Assembly: GCA_002168075.1 (NCBI GenBank)
Contig: NHCE01000010.1
Coordinates: 233,877-267,851, forward strand
Source of the DNA: Rhizobiales bacterium TMED25
GTDB lineage: Bacteria; Pseudomonadota; Alphaproteobacteria; Rhizobiales; TMED25
Length of the DNA: 33,975 nucleotides
Direction of reading: 5' to 3'
Below, one piece after another: positions 18,353 through 27,535 of this stretch. The number at the start of each line of letters is the position of its first letter. The stretch's first letter is position 1. The notes under the pieces are model-generated. The model worked only from the letters and a program-made list of their open reading frames with translations. It did not search any database and was not told where the DNA came from. The position numbers and the translations under genes are program-made.

Positions 18353-18411
18353 TAAAATAGAATTGAATTTGATGATTATATGTTTACTTGTTTAAGTATA
18401 GTGAGAAAAAA

Positions 18412-19329
18412 ATGAAAATTGATAGTGATAATATTACACCAAAGCATCTATTCATAAATAGACGTAAGGTCCTACAACTTGGTCTAGCACTCTCTTCTCT
18501 AATTGCATTTAATAAAATATCTCCTTTGGGAGCGCAGGAGGTTTTTGAGCGAAAACTTAATACATTCAAAGAAATAACAAATTATAATAATTTTTATGAA
18601 TTTGGTATTGATAAAACAGACCCTGCAACACACGCGCACAAATTAACGATATCACCTTGGACTGTTGAGATAGCTGGTTTGGTTGAAAATCCAGGAATAT
18701 ATTCCCTTGAAGAGATTAGTTCTGAGATGGATATTGAGAAGCGTATTTATAGTTTAAGGTGTGTTGAGGGGTGGTCAATGATGATTCCTTGGAATGGTTT
18801 CCAGCTGTCAAATTTATTAAAAAAAGTTGGTGTAAAAGAGGGGGCTAAATATGTTGGGTTTGAAACCTTATATCGACCAGAAGAGATGCATATGCAAAAA
18901 ACAAGAGTTCTTCGTTGGCCTTACAGTGAAGGATTGAGGATTGACGAAGCTATGCACCCACTAACTTTAATGGCAACCGGTGTTTACGATATGCCGTTAC
19001 CAAAGCAAAATGGAGCTCCAATAAGGCTTGTTGTTCCATGGAAATACGGCTTTAAATCAATAAAGTCAATAACAAAAATTACGCTTCAAGAAACGGAACC
19101 TATGTCATCTTGGAATTTTCAAAATCCACGTGAGTATGGGTTTTACTCAAATGTTAATCCAACTGTCCATCACCCAAGATGGTCTCAAGCAAGTGAAAGA
19201 TATATCGGGGGTGATGGGGAGGGGTATCTAGGTAATCTCTTCACACCGAGGTATGACACAAAGATGTTTAATGGTTATAATGAGGTATCTTCAATGTATG
19301 AGGGTATGGATCTTTCGGAATATTATTGA
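18412..19329 (+). CDS. msrP: MsrP: periplasmic methionine-sulfoxide reductase, molybdopterin subunit
   Basis: Catalytic subunit of the MsrPQ system, which repairs oxidised methionine in periplasmic proteins. From ATG 18412 the protein has 305 residues. A Tat-type signal starts with NRRKV (Arg17, Arg18), followed by a hydrophobic stretch and a likely cleavage near GAQ (about 40-42), consistent with folding around molybdopterin before export. Cys117 in LRCVEGWSMMIPW is the expected Mo ligand. The frame also opens at TTG 18388, but ATG 18412 is preferred because MKIDSDNITPKHL matches the family's opening, while the extra eight residues do not. The msrQ gene follows 31 bases later. The sequence of the oxidoreductase core appears intact. 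Confidence 0.92.
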   Translation: MKIDSDNITPKHLFINRRKVLQLGLALSSLIAFNKISPLGAQEVFERKLNTFKEITNYNNFYEFGIDKTDPATHAHKLTISPWTVEIAGLVENPGIYSLEEISSEMDIEKRIYSLRCVEGWSMMIPWNGFQLSNLLKKVGVKEGAKYVGFETLYRPEEMHMQKTRVLRWPYSEGLRIDEAMHPLTLMATGVYDMPLPKQNGAPIRLVVPWKYGFKSIKSITKITLQETEPMSSWNFQNPREYGFYSNVNPTVHHPRWSQASERYIGGDGEGYLGNLFTPRYDTKMFNGYNEVSSMYEGMDLSEYY

Positions 19330-19360
19330 TTGAGATGATATCTCCAAACTTATATTCTTT

Positions 19361-20002
19361 ATGGGGAATGATAGTGTGTCAGTAGCTAGCAAAATATATA
19401 TATTCATCAATTATCGAGTAAGAAGTATTAGAATTTCTCATGTATATTTATTGCTCACGCTACCACTGATTATTCTAATATCAGAATTATTTCTTGGTAA
19501 ATTAGGCGTTGACCCTATGAGACGCGTCGAAGAAACACTTGGTATAACTGCATTAAACTTGTTGATTGTTACACTAGTATTAGCTCCACTTTCGAAGCTC
19601 ACCGCTATCAACTTTATAAGGCTGCGTCGTTCAATTGGTTTGATGAGTTTTTTTTATATTTGTCTCCATTTGCTAACATGGTTAATGTTAGATATGCAGC
19701 TTAGATGGAGTGAGATTCTGATTTCCATAGCAAAAAAACCATTTATATTATTGGGGATGATTAGTTTTATTTTGCTATTACCTCTGGCAATCACGTCAAA
19801 TAATTATTTAACAAAAAAACTGGGCAGTTTATGGTCAAAGATTCACCGAATAATTTATCCCGCCATCATCTTAGCTGGCATCCATTATTTAATGATGGCA
19901 AAAACTATTGAGTTAGATGCGGTTATATATTTAATAATCATTTTATTATTGATAAGCCTCAGGCTGATAAAATTAAAGAAAATAACATGGTTACAGAAAT
20001 GA
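19361..20002 (+). CDS. msrQ: MsrQ: heme-binding membrane subunit of MsrPQ
   Basis: A 213-residue inner-membrane cytochrome of the ferric-reductase-like superfamily that passes electrons from the quinone pool or flavins to MsrP. Six or so hydrophobic segments are visible, with candidate heme-ligand histidines in CLHLLTW, KIHRIIYP and GIHYLMM. The GVDPMRRVEETLG loop is typical of the family. The start is uncertain. ATG 19361 has no ribosome-binding site, whereas the in-frame GTG at 19376 has GGGGA (19363-19367) eight bases before it, so translation may begin there and give 208 residues. The gene follows msrP as expected and its last 16 bases overlap the argO-like gene. Confidence 0.9.
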   Translation: MGNDSVSVASKIYIFINYRVRSIRISHVYLLLTLPLIILISELFLGKLGVDPMRRVEETLGITALNLLIVTLVLAPLSKLTAINFIRLRRSIGLMSFFYICLHLLTWLMLDMQLRWSEILISIAKKPFILLGMISFILLLPLAITSNNYLTKKLGSLWSKIHRIIYPAIILAGIHYLMMAKTIELDAVIYLIIILLLISLRLIKLKKITWLQK

Positions 20003-20610
20003 TTACACCTCTTATCACAGGTTTTATGCTGTGTTTTTCTCTAAACTGTGTTGTTGGTGCCCAAAATACGTATCTATTCCGGCAAGGGATAAGAAATGAA
20101 TATGTATATATTTTGGCAAGTTTTTGCATATTGTCAGACTTTATATTGATAATTGCTGGTGTATATGGAATGTCACTCATCGTAAACCAATTCTATATAG
20201 ATTTATTCCTAATACTCTCAGCTATATGCTTATTCATATATGGTATTATTAGACTAAAAAATATTTTGGTTAGCTCTTATGGTTCAAATGAAGAAGTATA
20301 TTTACAAAAGAATTTTAGAAGAACCATGTTAACTATGGTTATATTTACATTGCTTAACCCACATGTTTATCTAGATACAGTTATTTTAATAGGGAGTGCT
20401 TCTCTGCAATATAGTAATAATGAAAGGATATATTATATTTTTGGTGCCACTATAGCGAGTGTCATATTTTTCTATGGTATTGCCATAATATCAAAGCTTT
20501 TTGTAGCTTTCTCAAAGAATATAGTATTATTAAAAGTTATAGATTTTATTATGGGTATCATTTTGTTCATTATTGCAGCTATGATGATAAGAGCATCAAG
20601 TTTTCTGTAG
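19987..20610 (+). CDS. argO: LysE/ArgO-family amino-acid exporter
   Basis: A 207-residue inner-membrane protein with six predicted helices. The N-terminal GAQNTYLFRQGIRNEYV and the later NPHVYLDTVILIGSAS match the ArgO/LysE branch, whose members export basic amino acids such as arginine or lysine. The substrate is inferred from these two segments and not otherwise supported. Its first 16 bases overlap the end of msrQ, so it is probably translated with the MsrPQ unit, although no functional link is known. A second in-frame ATG at 19999 could also be used. The 59 bases after it are AT-rich, with TTGATG and TATAAA hexamers too close together (15 bases) to call a promoter firmly. Confidence 0.82.
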   Translation: MVTEMITPLITGFMLCFSLNCVVGAQNTYLFRQGIRNEYVYILASFCILSDFILIIAGVYGMSLIVNQFYIDLFLILSAICLFIYGIIRLKNILVSSYGSNEEVYLQKNFRRTMLTMVIFTLLNPHVYLDTVILIGSASLQYSNNERIYYIFGATIASVIFFYGIAIISKLFVAFSKNIVLLKVIDFIMGIILFIIAAMMIRASSFL

Positions 20611-20669
20611 GGCAATAATTCGTATTAATTGTTTTGATGTAAGGTCATATCTATTATAAAATATAAGTT

Positions 20670-21824
20670 ATGTTTAAAAGATTAGAAAATTGTTATAATA
20701 CGGCTGATTTTAGAGCACTAGCAAAGCAAAATATCCCAGGACCCATATTCCATTATATTGATGGAGCTGCGGATGATGAAAAGACCTATTTTCATAATAC
20801 TGAGGCATTTGATAAGTGTGATCTTGTTCCAAATGTGCTTAATCCGGTTACAAATATTGATACTTCCGTTGAAATACTTGGAAAGAAGATTGACTTACCG
20901 ATATTTCTTTCACCTACGGCACTTCAAAGATTATTTCATCATGAAGGAGAAAGGGCGGTTGGTGAAGCAGCTGAAGAGTTTAATACTTATTTTGGCATAT
21001 CATCACTTGCCACTATAGGTATTAAGGAAATTGGAAAAAAATTTAATTGTCCTAAAATGTTTCAGTTATATGTGCATAAAGATAAGTCACTGAATGAGGA
21101 TATGTTACAAAAATGTGTGGAATATAACTTCGACTCCTTAGCTATTACTGTGGATACAATTGTTGGAGGTAACAGGGAGCGAGATCTAAGAACAGGTTTT
21201 ACGTCTCCACCAAGACTAACAATGGGAAGTATGCTGAGTTTTGCTTTATCACCTAAATGGAGTATGAATTATCTAGTTCGAGAAAAATTTTCACTACCTC
21301 AATTAGAGTCACATCTCAGCGAGGGTACAAAAATAGCAATGTCAGTTGGTGATTATTTTACAAAAATGTTAGATCAAGAACTAAGTTGGAAGAAAATAGA
21401 AGATATTAAGAAGAATTGGGAAAAACCCCTATGTCTCAAGGGAATAATGTCTGTTGAAGATGCTAAAAAAGCAATTGATGTTGGAGCTTCCGCGATTATG
21501 GTCTCAAATCATGGAGGGCGTCAGCTCGATGGTTCGCGATCTCCATTTGATCAACTAGAGGAAATTGTTAATGCAGTATCAGGTAAGATTGAGATCATAT
21601 GTGATGGGGGTATTAGAAGAGGTACTCATGTATTAAAAGCCCTTTCACTGGGTGCAAATGCATGCTCAGGTGGTCGATTCTATCTTTATTCCCTAGCTGG
21701 TGCAGGTTCTTCGGGGGTAAAGCGGGCATTAAGTCTCATGAATGATGAAATAGTTCGTGATATGAAGCTTATGGGGTGTAGTTCAATTTCAGATCTAAAT
21801 AAAAAAAATATAAGATATAAATGA
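20670..21824 (+). CDS. FMN-dependent 2-hydroxy-acid dehydrogenase (lactate dehydrogenase-like)
   Basis: A 384-residue member of the L-lactate dehydrogenase / glycolate oxidase family. All usual active-site residues are visible: Tyr29 (FHYI), Tyr134 (FQLYVHKD), Arg169, Lys257 (CLKGIM), His281 and Arg284 in VSNHGGRQLD. The FMN phosphate loop IICDGGIRRGTHV is also present. It has the low-G+C composition of its surroundings, so it looks like a resident gene, in contrast with the GC-rich homologue at 3701. L-lactate, glycolate or another short 2-hydroxy acid could be the substrate; the electron acceptor is probably the respiratory chain, since no oxidase-specific feature is evident. It ends ten bases before trhO. 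Confidence 0.88.
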   Translation: MFKRLENCYNTADFRALAKQNIPGPIFHYIDGAADDEKTYFHNTEAFDKCDLVPNVLNPVTNIDTSVEILGKKIDLPIFLSPTALQRLFHHEGERAVGEAAEEFNTYFGISSLATIGIKEIGKKFNCPKMFQLYVHKDKSLNEDMLQKCVEYNFDSLAITVDTIVGGNRERDLRTGFTSPPRLTMGSMLSFALSPKWSMNYLVREKFSLPQLESHLSEGTKIAMSVGDYFTKMLDQELSWKKIEDIKKNWEKPLCLKGIMSVEDAKKAIDVGASAIMVSNHGGRQLDGSRSPFDQLEEIVNAVSGKIEIICDGGIRRGTHVLKALSLGANACSGGRFYLYSLAGAGSSGVKRALSLMNDEIVRDMKLMGCSSISDLNKKNIRYK

Positions 21825-21834
21825 GACCATAATC

Positions 21835-22749
21835 ATGAGTGAGAATATTGTTACATCCTTCTATAAGTTCTCGCCTTGGTATAATTACTCAGATCATAAA
21901 GACAGTCTATTAGCAATTTGTGAGCAAGGAAATATTCTAGGTACAATATTAATTGCAAAAGAAGGTATAAACGGTACAGTTTCTGGTGAAGAAAAATCCC
22001 TCAGTATTTTGATTGACTATATTACTGCTCTGAAAGAGTTTAAGGATTTGAAACCAAAATTCTCCCTTGCTTATGGACGTACATTTACAAAGATGCGTGT
22101 CAGGATCAAAAAAGAGATAGTTTCAATGGGTCAACCAGATGTTAACCCTCACCATAAAACGGGAGAGATGTTAAACTCTCTGGAATGGGATAAACTATTA
22201 TACGAAGAAGATGTTATTATTGTTGATACAAGAAATAAATTTGAGCAATCGATTGGGTTTTTTGAAGGAGCCACATTTCCAAATATGGTTTCATTTAGAG
22301 AATTTCCAAAATGGGCTGATAGTCATCTGGAAGATAGTAAGGATAAAAAAATTGCAATGTATTGCACAGGTGGTATCAGGTGTGAGAAAGCGTCATCATA
22401 CCTTATAAATAAAGGTTTCAAAAATGTATACCAATTAGATGGAGGTATTTTAAAATATCTTGAAGATAAAGAAAGATCGGAAAGTAAGTGGAAAGGTGAA
22501 TGCTTTGTTTTTGATTATCGTGTATCCCTTGAACATAAACTTGAAAAGGGCTCCTATGACATGTGTCATGCATGTAGGATGCCAATTTCAAAAGATGATA
22601 TTAAGACAGAACACTTTGTTCAAGATATTTCATGTCCACATTGCTATAATAATCAAAATGAAAAAAGTATAAGAAGGTTTAAGGAACGAAAATTTCAAAA
22701 GAGCCTGCAAAAAAGAAGAATAAAGTGTGAGCAAGAAAGACCAATCTAG
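21835..22749 (+). CDS. trhO: TrhO: tRNA U34 hydroxylase, rhodanese-domain protein
   Basis: A 304-residue protein of the YceA/TrhO family, which makes 5-hydroxyuridine at position 34 of certain tRNAs in an oxygen-dependent reaction. An N-terminal acylphosphatase-like region (about 1-95) carries KEGINGTVSG. A rhodanese domain (about 120-215) follows, with active Cys177 in YCTGGIRCEKA. The C-terminal Cys-rich segment (CHACRMPIS and CPHC) is likely to bind zinc. Length and motifs are normal. It lies ten bases after the dehydrogenase gene, and its last 23 bases overlap the GST-like gene. Confidence 0.92.
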   Translation: MSENIVTSFYKFSPWYNYSDHKDSLLAICEQGNILGTILIAKEGINGTVSGEEKSLSILIDYITALKEFKDLKPKFSLAYGRTFTKMRVRIKKEIVSMGQPDVNPHHKTGEMLNSLEWDKLLYEEDVIIVDTRNKFEQSIGFFEGATFPNMVSFREFPKWADSHLEDSKDKKIAMYCTGGIRCEKASSYLINKGFKNVYQLDGGILKYLEDKERSESKWKGECFVFDYRVSLEHKLEKGSYDMCHACRMPISKDDIKTEHFVQDISCPHCYNNQNEKSIRRFKERKFQKSLQKRRIKCEQERPI

Positions 22750-23395
22750 AGATCTTGTATTATATTCATTTAGAAGATGTCCCTACGCAATGAGGGCTAG
22801 ATTATCAATCTATTATTCAAAAAAAAGCTGTGAAATTAGAGAAATATCTCTCAAAAATAAGCCATTACAATTTATAGAATTATCTCCAAAAGGAACAGTT
22901 CCTGTCCTTGAAATTAATGGAAGTCATTTGATAGACGAAAGTATTGATATTGTAAAATGGTTTTTATCTAAAAATGATCCACATCAACTTTTATTACCAT
23001 GCCAAGAAGATAATATAGAGGAATTAATTTTCTTAATTGATAAAGACTTCAAATATCACTTAGATAGATATAAATATTCATCACAACATGATATCTCTAA
23101 AAAAATTTCTCATCGTGACGAAGCTGTGAAAATTGTTGAATGTATTGAAAACAAGATTTCTGAGTCAGGATATATATTCGGTAATAAAATATCAATATAT
23201 GAAATTTGTATTTTACCTTTCATAAGACAATTCAGAATAGCTGATCCAATATGGTTTGATAAGGAATTCCAATGTGTTAAATTAAAGGCTATATTGCATG
23301 AATTTATTAATACTGAGGCATTTAAAGTAACGATGAAAAAATATAAAGAATGGAAATCAGAAACTGATAGTGCTCAGTACTTTCCAGAGATATAA
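22727..23395 (+). CDS. Glutathione S-transferase-like protein
   Basis: A 222-residue protein with a thioredoxin-fold N-terminal domain. The active-site segment FRRCPYAMRARL (Cys18) is of the glutaredoxin-like GST kind, and LSPKGTVPVLEIN and LIDESIDIVKWF supply the glutathione-binding proline and the Glu-Ser pair. The C-terminal domain (about 95-215) is helical and diverged. Activity could be thiol transfer or deglutathionylation in place of conjugation. The GTG start at 22727 lies inside the end of trhO, giving a 23-base overlap. It is the last gene of the run before the 71-base gap that holds a likely promoter. Confidence 0.82.
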   Translation: MSKKDQSRDLVLYSFRRCPYAMRARLSIYYSKKSCEIREISLKNKPLQFIELSPKGTVPVLEINGSHLIDESIDIVKWFLSKNDPHQLLLPCQEDNIEELIFLIDKDFKYHLDRYKYSSQHDISKKISHRDEAVKIVECIENKISESGYIFGNKISIYEICILPFIRQFRIADPIWFDKEFQCVKLKAILHEFINTEAFKVTMKKYKEWKSETDSAQYFPEI

Positions 23396-23405
23396 TTAAT
23401 TTTGA

Positions 23406-23434
23406 TTGGAAACTTGATAAAAACTAGTTATAAA
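23406..23434 (+). promoter_or_regulatory. Candidate sigma-70 promoter for the yfgM-bamB-der run
   Basis: TTGGAA (23406-23411) and TATAAA (23429-23434) are separated by exactly 17 bases, matching the consensus in 4 of 6 and 5 of 6 positions. Transcription would begin near 23441, about 26 bases before ATG 23467. It sits in the only gap upstream of three closely spaced genes, which supports the call, although AT-rich DNA often produces such matches. Confidence 0.4.
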
Positions 23435-23466
23435 TAAACTCACTTAATACTTCATGGTAAATATAA

Positions 23467-24111
23467 ATGTCAAACTTGTTTAATGAAATAGATGAAGATC
23501 TTCGTCAGGAAAAACTAAAAAGTTTATGGGTCCGATATCGCAGTGCTATTTTTGCTGCTATCGTAACAGTTTCAGTTATTTTAATTTTCTCCGAATCTTA
23601 TAAATATTGGAAAAATTCAAAAATTGAGAAATCTGGAGTAATATTTTCACAACTGATTGAAAATATTGAAGAAAATAATTACGAAAGTGCTGAAATTAAT
23701 ATTAAAGAACTTTTACTCAGCGGAACGAATGAATATCAGAATTATGCGATGATACTGAATGCAGATCTATTAGTGGGTCAAAATCAGTTAAAAACTGCTG
23801 AAGACTCATATAATGAGATCATTCAAAATTCAAAGGGGCTACTGAAAGAAATAGCCCAACTGAAATTAGCTTATCTGAAAATAGATACATCATCATATAT
23901 TGAGATGAATGATATGCTATCGAATCTTATTTCTGAAGAAAATTTACTTCATTTGTTTGCAACAGAAGTATTGGCATTAAGTGCATATAAAGATGGCTCG
24001 TATGATATTGGTATCAAACATGCTCAAGAGATTATTGATAGTAAAAGAACCACAACTGGGATGTATGATAGAGCTAATATGATGCTGAAGGTTTTTAATT
24101 CAAAAAAATAA
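23467..24111 (+). CDS. YfgM-like membrane-anchored TPR protein
   Basis: A 214-residue protein with a short cytoplasmic N-terminus (FNEIDEDLRQEKLKSLW), one membrane segment (about 26-43) and a periplasmic helical-repeat domain that reads as degenerate TPRs. This matches the YfgM-like family found upstream of bamB and der in many proteobacteria. In E. coli YfgM associates with the Sec translocon and periplasmic chaperones; whether this homologue does so is inferred from architecture and gene order. It is separated from bamB by 15 bases. No strong ribosome-binding site is seen before its ATG. Confidence 0.82.
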   Translation: MSNLFNEIDEDLRQEKLKSLWVRYRSAIFAAIVTVSVILIFSESYKYWKNSKIEKSGVIFSQLIENIEENNYESAEINIKELLLSGTNEYQNYAMILNADLLVGQNQLKTAEDSYNEIIQNSKGLLKEIAQLKLAYLKIDTSSYIEMNDMLSNLISEENLLHLFATEVLALSAYKDGSYDIGIKHAQEIIDSKRTTTGMYDRANMMLKVFNSKK

Positions 24112-24126
24112 ATTTGATGTAAGATT

Positions 24127-25458
24127 GTGCTGATCAATTATAAATATAAATTACCGTTAAATATTTTACTTTTTTGCCTTTTAAGTACCCAATTATTTTC
24201 TTGTGAGAATTTTATTCGAGAGAAAGAATATTTACTTCCAGGGGAGCGTTATGAGGCTCTTTCAAATAATACATCGGATATTGTAGAGTTAGATAAAAAC
24301 TTAACTCTTAGTTTATCACCTCCTATTCAAAATAAGCGATGGAATTCCTCTGGAGGAAGTGGAATAAATAATAGTGGAAATATTCTTTATACTGAGATTT
24401 TTCAGAAGAATTGGGAGGCTGAAGTTGGAATTGGAGGTAGTAAACAGAATATCCTTATTATTGACCCAATTATAATTGGAGGTTTTGCCTATACTGTTGA
24501 CTCTACTAATAATATAACAGCGATTGATATTTCAAATGGAAAAATTCACTGGAGAGAAGCTTTTTATCCTATTGAGGAAGATCCAGGAGAAGGTTTTGGG
24601 GGAGGGTTAGTTGCTGCATCTGGTATTATATTCTTTGCCAATGGATTTGGAGACGTTTATGCAATTGATCCATTTAATGGAGATATTATATGGCAAAAAA
24701 ATATTGGAGTACCAATAAGATCATCTCCGATAGCCGATAATAAGTTAGTATATGTTCTTGGGGTGGATAATATCATTCATGCTTTTGATATTCTCACTAG
24801 TGAGAGAATATGGCAATATGAATGGTTCTCAGAAGCTGCTGGCTTTATTCAAACAAGTGATATGGCACTCTACAAAAATTTCCTCATAGTGCCCTACAGA
24901 TCGGGAGAGGTTTTTGTTTTTGATGCATACAGTGGAAGAAGAATATGGGCAGATACTGTTAATAGAAAAAATATTACAAATTCATTATCTCAAATAAAAG
25001 ATATAATTGCGAATCCTATTTTACATAATGAGATACTTATATCTATTGGTTTTCAAGGAAGGCTTATTGCTAATAATATTAATAATGGTTTCCGTTTATG
25101 GGAGTTACCTATTTCAAGTGACCTAACGCCAGTAGCTACTGACGATTATCTGTTTATAATATCCCAAGAGAATGTTCTGTTTGCAATAGATATATCGAAA
25201 GGAGATATATTATGGACAATTGATCTCAATAGTAAGTATAAATTGGACTCAGATGATAAACTTATTAGTAAACTTTTACTTAATAATGTGATACATGTAT
25301 TTACATCATTTGGTGATATAATTAAGTTTGATGCTAGAGACGGAGCATTCATTGAAACTTTGAATAATCAAATAGAAAATTTGTCAATTCCACCTATTGT
25401 TGTTAATAAGAAATTATACGTAGTATCCAATAATGGCATATTAATCTCATATGAATGA
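24127..25458 (+). CDS. bamB: BamB: outer-membrane assembly lipoprotein
   Basis: A 443-residue beta-propeller lipoprotein of the Bam complex, which inserts beta-barrel proteins into the outer membrane. The signal peptide ends in a lipobox-like LFSC with Cys26 as the likely lipidated residue; Phe at the second position is slightly unusual. PQQ-like propeller blades recur, each with an AxD...G...W pattern (for example AIDISNGKIHWRE, AIDPFNGDIIWQK, AFDILTSERIWQY). The start is GTG 24127, since no ATG gives a signal sequence. It sits between the YfgM-like gene and der (eight-base gap), the usual proteobacterial order. Confidence 0.9.
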   Translation: MLINYKYKLPLNILLFCLLSTQLFSCENFIREKEYLLPGERYEALSNNTSDIVELDKNLTLSLSPPIQNKRWNSSGGSGINNSGNILYTEIFQKNWEAEVGIGGSKQNILIIDPIIIGGFAYTVDSTNNITAIDISNGKIHWREAFYPIEEDPGEGFGGGLVAASGIIFFANGFGDVYAIDPFNGDIIWQKNIGVPIRSSPIADNKLVYVLGVDNIIHAFDILTSERIWQYEWFSEAAGFIQTSDMALYKNFLIVPYRSGEVFVFDAYSGRRIWADTVNRKNITNSLSQIKDIIANPILHNEILISIGFQGRLIANNINNGFRLWELPISSDLTPVATDDYLFIISQENVLFAIDISKGDILWTIDLNSKYKLDSDDKLISKLLLNNVIHVFTSFGDIIKFDARDGAFIETLNNQIENLSIPPIVVNKKLYVVSNNGILISYE

Positions 25459-25466
25459 AATAAACT

Positions 25467-26795
25467 ATGACACCACGAATTGCACTAGCTGGAAGGCCAA
25501 ATGTTGGGAAATCAACCCTATTTAATAGATTCTATGGTCAAAAAAGGGCTTTGGTATCGGATATATCAGGCTTAACAAGAGATTTTAGAGAAGAATTAAT
25601 TCAATATAATGGCCTAGAATTCTATTTGATAGATACTGCAGGAGTATATGAGGCAAAATCTGATGAGTTGTCCCAATCAGTAGAGAATAATGCACTAAAA
25701 GTTATCTCATCATGCGATCTTTGCCTATTGGTTGTTGATGGACGAATTGGTATCACACCAAAAGATATAGAGTTTTCAAGTTATCTAAGAAAATCTGGAA
25801 TAAAAACACTCACAATTGTAAATAAGTGTGAAAGTGGAACTGCAAGAAAAAATATATATGAATTTTATGAGTTAGGTTTTGGGGAGCCAATATCAATTTC
25901 AGCTGAACATAACATTGGTATGCTCGACTTAATCGAAAAAGTTAAAGAAAATGTTCCAACATCAATTAGATTGGAGAGTGAAAATGATGAAATAATGAAA
26001 TTAGCAATTGTTGGCAAACCTAACGTAGGAAAATCAACTTTGTTAAATTCATTATTTGGAGAGAACCGAATGTTGACTGGCGATCAAGCTGGTATCACAA
26101 GAGACTCAATAGAAATTAATTGGGAATGGGATGGTCAAAAAATAATACTAATTGATACAGCAGGGCTTCGAAGAAGAAGTAGGGTTAATCAGCTTGTTGA
26201 GAAATTAACCTATGCAGACTCTCTTAAATCTATAAAATTTGCAGATGTAATTATATTACTCATAGATGCAGTAAATTTTATAGATAAACAAGATATGAGA
26301 TTAGCTGATTATGTAATTTCTGAGGGTAGAGCTCTGATTATAGTAATAAATAAACATGACCTTATAAAAGATAAGAAAGAATTCAATCGTAGATTAAATA
26401 ATATTTTAACAACAAACCTTCCTCAACTTAACAGCAATAATGTATTGAAGATTTCATCTATTAATGGATCTGGTATTAAGAAAATGATGGTAAGGGTTAT
26501 CAGCTTAAAAGATGAATGGACTCAACGAATGTCAACAGCAAAATTAAATAATTGGCTTCGTGAAATTGTTCAAAAACATCAACCACCAGCAAAGTCAGGA
26601 AGAAGGATTAAGTTAAGGTATATTACTCAAGCCTCTGTAAAACCTCCAACTTTTGTTATTTTCTCATCACATCCTGAGTCAATTCCAAAATCTTATAAGC
26701 AGTATTTAATAAATGAGTTAAGGCAGTCTTTTAATTATTCGACAACTCCTATAAGGATCTATTTCAGAAAAGGTGAGAATCCTTATAGTAACTAA
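25467..26795 (+). CDS. der: Der (EngA): double-GTPase for 50S ribosome assembly
   Basis: A 442-residue essential GTPase with two tandem G domains and a C-terminal KH-like domain. G1 motifs are GRPNVGKS (9-16) and GKPNVGKS (183-190), and DTAG occurs in both (56-59 in the first). The G4 motif is NKCE in the first domain and NKHD in the second. NKxE in the first domain is a known tolerated variant in alphaproteobacterial Der. The KH domain carries KSGRRIKLRYITQ and PPTFVIFSSHPE. It supports maturation of the large ribosomal subunit in the cytoplasm. It ends five bases before the convergent SDR gene. Confidence 0.96.
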   Translation: MTPRIALAGRPNVGKSTLFNRFYGQKRALVSDISGLTRDFREELIQYNGLEFYLIDTAGVYEAKSDELSQSVENNALKVISSCDLCLLVVDGRIGITPKDIEFSSYLRKSGIKTLTIVNKCESGTARKNIYEFYELGFGEPISISAEHNIGMLDLIEKVKENVPTSIRLESENDEIMKLAIVGKPNVGKSTLLNSLFGENRMLTGDQAGITRDSIEINWEWDGQKIILIDTAGLRRRSRVNQLVEKLTYADSLKSIKFADVIILLIDAVNFIDKQDMRLADYVISEGRALIIVINKHDLIKDKKEFNRRLNNILTTNLPQLNSNNVLKISSINGSGIKKMMVRVISLKDEWTQRMSTAKLNNWLREIVQKHQPPAKSGRRIKLRYITQASVKPPTFVIFSSHPESIPKSYKQYLINELRQSFNYSTTPIRIYFRKGENPYSN

Positions 26796-26800
26796 ATAAA

Positions 26801-27529
26801 CTATGTATTTTCATTTTTCCATTTTTCATAAGAGATTAGCTCTGAGCTTGAAATATTTTCATTGAAGATAATATCAATAAAGAAGGCAGAAAGATCCTCA
26901 GGCTGTGTAAGTAAAAGTTTATTCTCTCCTGGGTAGGCTTTTAATCGAAGCTTTGTATTAACCTTACCAGGATCAACTAAATTGACTTTAATTTTTAGAT
27001 TCCTAACTTCAGCTGCATAAGAGTAGGCAATTTTTTCAAGAGCAGCTTTAGTTGCAGAGTACAAACCCCAAAAAGGTTTTTTATCATTTATGATATCGGA
27101 GGTCATGAAAAAAATTTGTGGAGCATCAGACTTTTTAAGAAAATGCTCGAATACTTTTAAAATAATAATATTAGAAGTTAAATTAACTGAAAAAGTATCA
27201 TTCCATTCCGTCTCATCAATATGAGTAATTGGAGAGAGAGTTCCTAAAGTAGCTGCATTAAGGATTATAGCGTCTAGTTTATTGTATTTTTCGCATAGCT
27301 TTTTTTCAAGTTCATGGATAAGTTGATAGTTCTTTAGATCTATTGGGACTAGCGTAGTTTTAGCATTATACTCACTTAGCAGTGTATCTAGATCTTCAAG
27401 TCCAGACTGGGATTGGCCTAAAGCAATAATATTTGCATCATTACTTCCATATGTAAAAGCGATTTGTTTACCAATTCCATCTGAAGCACCGGTAATGAGT
27501 ATATTTTTATTCTTCAATTTATTTTTCAA
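26801..27529 (-). CDS. Short-chain dehydrogenase/reductase
   Basis: A 242-residue Rossmann oxidoreductase. The cofactor loop is TGASDGIG (13-20), the NAA motif is present (NAATLG, 91-96), and the catalytic residues are Ser144, Tyr157 and Lys161 (YSATK). The substrate cannot be told from the sequence. It is the last gene of the minus-strand run and follows purF by six bases, an order seen in other alphaproteobacteria. No fatty-acid or sugar gene adjoins it, so a FabG or YciK name is not justified. Confidence 0.85.
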   Translation of the reverse strand: MKNKLKNKNILITGASDGIGKQIAFTYGSNDANIIALGQSQSGLEDLDTLLSEYNAKTTLVPIDLKNYQLIHELEKKLCEKYNKLDAIILNAATLGTLSPITHIDETEWNDTFSVNLTSNIIILKVFEHFLKKSDAPQIFFMTSDIINDKKPFWGLYSATKAALEKIAYSYAAEVRNLKIKVNLVDPGKVNTKLRLKAYPGENKLLLTQPEDLSAFFIDIIFNENISSSELISYEKWKNENT

Positions 27530-27535
27530 TTACAA

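Noticed and set aside
25467-26795. NKCE in the first Der G domain as a damaged G4 motif
   Set aside because: NKxE at this site is common in alphaproteobacterial Der proteins, and all other G motifs are intact.
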